Assembly: GCA_030538315.1 (NCBI GenBank) | Contig: JAUNUF010000002.1 | Location: forward strand, 1-64,000 | DNA length: 64,000 bases | Source of the DNA: Propionibacteriaceae bacterium | Lineage (GTDB): Bacteria; Actinomycetota; Actinomycetes; Propionibacteriales; Propionibacteriaceae | Reading direction: 5' to 3' | Shown here: positions 61,905 through 64,000 of the stretch, one piece after another | Layout: the number at the start of each line of letters is the position of its first letter | How positions within the stretch are numbered: position 1 is the first letter of the stretch | Position numbers and translations under genes: made by a program | The notes under the pieces: model-generated | The model's database searches: none | What the model was told of the DNA's origin: nothing | What the model saw: only the letters and a program-made list of their open reading frames with translations

Positions 61905-63914
61905 ATGGTCAACCGCCTTGCCGAATCCTCCAGCGACTACCTCCGTCAGCACGCCCACCAACTCATCGACTGGTGGCAATGGTCCGACGAGGCCCTGGCC
62001 TCCGCACGCGAGCTGGACCGCCCCATCTTCCTCTCCGTTGGCTACGCGTCTTGCCACTGGTGCCACGTGATGAGCGGCGAATCGTTCGACGACCCGGAGA
62101 TCGCGCAGTTCATCAATGAGCATTTCGTGGCCATCAAGGTGGACCGCCAACAGCACCCGGATGTGGATGCCGTGTTCATGCTGGCCACCCAAGCCATGAA
62201 CAACGGCGCTGGCGGCTGGCCCATGACCGCCTTCCTCACCCCGGAGGGCAAGCCCTTCTTCACCGGCACCTACTTCCCACCGGAGCCCGGGGCCGGGCAG
62301 CCGTCCTTCAGGCAGGTGCTGGAGGCCATGGCGGATGCTTGGCGCAGCCGCAAGGACAAGGTGCGCGGCTCTGCGGAGTACCTCGTCAACGTGCTGGCCT
62401 CCCGGGAAGAAACCGTGGCGGACAAGGCGCCGGATCTCCGCAAGGCCATCGACGACGTGGAGGCTGGCTTCGACGTCATCCACGGCGGCTTCGGCACCCA
62501 GCCCAAGTTCCCCAACCCCACGCTGCTTGACGCACTGCTCGTGAAGGGAGATCCGCGCTCGCTCGAGCTCGCGCAGCGCACCCTCGAGCACATGGCGCGC
62601 GGCGGAATCTTCGACCAGGTGGGCGGCGGCTTCCACCGCTACTCCGTGGACGCCGGCTGGGTGGTGCCGCACTTCGAGAAGATGCTCTACGACAACGCAC
62701 TCCTCCTGGGCACCTATGTGCGGGGCTGGCGCCGCACCGCAGATCACGACGCGGGCCTGCGCGCCCTCTTCGAGCGCACCGCCTACGGCATCGTCGAGTG
62801 GCTCGAGCGTGAGATGGTCAGCGATGAAGGCGCGTTCATCTCTGCGCTCGACGCGGATTCCTGCGACATCCGCGGTGCCGTCCACGAAGGCATCTTCTAC
62901 CTCTGGAACCCCGAACTCCTCGACGACGCACTCGGCGCCGAGCTGGGGGAGTGGGCCTCCGAGGTGTTCCACGTCACCAAGGGCGGCACGTTCGAAGACG
63001 GTCTATCGACGCTGCAGCTGCGTGGTCGCCCAGATTTCGCGCGGCTTGAGGAGGTGGCCGAGAAGCTGCTGGCCGAGCGCGAGACGCGGTTCCGCCCCGC
63101 TTCGGACACCATCGTGGTGGCTGCCTGGAACGGGTGGATGATCTCCTCGTTGGTGACCGGCGCCCTCATCTTCGACGAGAAGGGCTGGCTGGAGCTGGCG
63201 CTCCGGGCGGCAGAGCATCTTGTCTCCGTGCATCTGGTGGACGACCAGCTGCGCCGCACCTCGCGCGACGGCGTGGCGGATGCCGCGCTGGGTGGCGCCG
63301 AAGACTATGGAGCGGTGGCCGAGGCCTTCGCGCTCTTGGCCGGTGCCACGGGCGACGCCGAGTGGTTGCGCCGCGCTGAGGCCCTCGTCGACGAGGCCGA
63401 CGAGCTGTTCAGCCACGAGGACGGCGGGTTCTACGACGCTGTCGACACCGGCCTGTTCGAGCGGCCGCGCTCGCTGACCGACAACGTGTCGCCCAGCGGC
63501 ACCTCCGCCTTGGTGGCCGCGCTGCGCATCGTCGGCACGCTCGCGGAGCGGCCCGAGCTGGTGGAGCGCGCCAACCGGGCCGCCCGCACCACCTGGGCCA
63601 CGGTGGCGGAGAACCCCCGCTTCGCCGGCGCATCGCTCGCGGATCTGCTGATCGCCGACGAGGCCCGACGGGGGCTCAAGCCCGCCGTCGCCGTCGTGGT
63701 CTCGGATGATCCGTTCAGCCAACTGGCCCGCGCCTCCTGGCGGTTGGCCCCTCCCGGCTCCTTCGTGGTCACAGCCCCCGAGGGTGCTGAGGGATGGGGA
63801 TCGCACTTCGACCAGCGGCCAGACGGCTTCGTCTACGTGTGTCGCGGCACCGTCTGCTTCGATCCCGTCGATGACTACAACAATCTGAAGACTCCGCTCT
63901 GGTCTCGCGTATAG
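61905..63914 (+). CDS. Thioredoxin domain-containing protein, YyaL/DUF255 family
   Basis: 669 residues. The N-terminal thioredoxin-like DUF255 domain holds [20 protein letters not shown] (CxxC) and [20 protein letters not shown]; the remainder is an (alpha/alpha)6 barrel resembling N-acylglucosamine 2-epimerase/cellulase ([32 protein letters not shown]). The human homologue is SPATA20. Cytosolic; substrate not known. ATG at 61905 lies 8 nt after TACGCT. Confidence 0.92.
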   Translation: MVNRLAESSSDYLRQHAHQLIDWWQWSDEALASARELDRPIFLSVGYASCHWCHVMSGESFDDPEIAQFINEHFVAIKVDRQQHPDVDAVFMLATQAMNNGAGGWPMTAFLTPEGKPFFTGTYFPPEPGAGQPSFRQVLEAMADAWRSRKDKVRGSAEYLVNVLASREETVADKAPDLRKAIDDVEAGFDVIHGGFGTQPKFPNPTLLDALLVKGDPRSLELAQRTLEHMARGGIFDQVGGGFHRYSVDAGWVVPHFEKMLYDNALLLGTYVRGWRRTADHDAGLRALFERTAYGIVEWLEREMVSDEGAFISALDADSCDIRGAVHEGIFYLWNPELLDDALGAELGEWASEVFHVTKGGTFEDGLSTLQLRGRPDFARLEEVAEKLLAERETRFRPASDTIVVAAWNGWMISSLVTGALIFDEKGWLELALRAAEHLVSVHLVDDQLRRTSRDGVADAALGGAEDYGAVAEAFALLAGATGDAEWLRRAEALVDEADELFSHEDGGFYDAVDTGLFERPRSLTDNVSPSGTSALVAALRIVGTLAERPELVERANRAARTTWATVAENPRFAGASLADLLIADEARRGLKPAVAVVVSDDPFSQLARASWRLAPPGSFVVTAPEGAEGWGSHFDQRPDGFVYVCRGTVCFDPVDDYNNLKTPLWSRV

Positions 63915-63931
63915 CTGCCTAGAGTGGCGGC

Positions 63932-64000
63932 ATGGAAACACTGAACTGGTCTGCAGGCACCTGGACCACGCCGCCCGCTGAGGTCCACGAGGACGGCTCG
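63932..64000 (+). CDS. DUF1349-like protein (partial, 5' end only)
   Basis: 23 codons reach the right edge: METLNWSAGTWTTPPAEVHE then DGS. The pattern W...G.W...PP....EDG resembles the beginning of DUF1349 proteins (concanavalin-like lectin fold). The ATG is 6 nt after TAGAGT (63920-63925), so leaderless. Too short for a firm call. Confidence 0.5.
   Translation, partial: METLNWSAGTWTTPPAEVHEDGS

Overview
The window is GC-rich, gene-dense actinobacterial chromosome, plausibly Propionibacteriales. The placement rests on high GC, a mycothiol-conjugate amidase, a protein O-mannosyltransferase, the actinobacterial order mfd-mazG-eno-ftsB/divIC-DUF501-ppx, and many genes whose start codon lies about 6 nt after a TAnnnT box (leaderless mRNAs). 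No rRNA, CRISPR, integrase, transposase or phage gene was recognised. Two tRNA genes are present.

Layout. 1-7 kb: partial flavin reductase, uracil permease, a frameshifted FAD oxidoreductase, and a minus-strand pair of protein mannosyltransferase plus GH95 fucosidase. 6.9-12.9 kb: operon rsmI-tatD-rsmA-ispE-marR, then TetR, Tag, a tRNA-Gln and an FMN-binding protein. 13-19.5 kb: a HAD phosphatase and a LacI-regulated catabolic operon (MHS-family importer, sulfatase, nucleoside hydrolase) with a palindromic operator inside its promoter. 19.5-29.7 kb: glmU-prs with a strong terminator, a MacB-like ABC exporter, leuS, a structured leader, and rplY-pth. 29.7-39.5 kb: mfd, a lipoprotein, mazG, eno, a divIC-like gene, DUF501, ppx and a nitronate monooxygenase. 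39.4-53.1 kb: flotillin/NfeD pair, a tRNA with UAA anticodon, an RNA-processing metallo-beta-lactamase, Bax-inhibitor-like and YpfJ membrane proteins, a diadenylate-cyclase-like protein, YbaK, MATE, PAC2, an alpha/beta hydrolase and Nudix genes.

53.1-55.6 kb is the accessory part: all minus strand, small overlapping genes, duplicated cassettes and gene fragments. It holds a toxin-like secreted protein with an overlapping putative immunity gene, a second immunity paralogue behind a 5'-truncated toxin remnant, and a ribbon-helix-helix antitoxin / toxin / GNAT operon. A fragment matching the end of the neighbouring msrA lies inside it. 55.6-64 kb returns to core functions: msrA, ung, a DUF2089 regulatory pair, greA, mca, rhomboid, an ABC-transporter fusion remnant, a YyaL-type protein and the start of a DUF1349-like gene.

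Three intergenic regions (275-392, 36240-36359, 58603-58727) carry nested inverted-repeat arrays; the first two share a CGTTGGCGCGG core and look like one family of palindromic elements. The best candidates for something undescribed are the toxin/immunity cassettes with the frameshift in the signal peptide, the sulfatase/nucleoside-hydrolase operon, and the palindromic elements.
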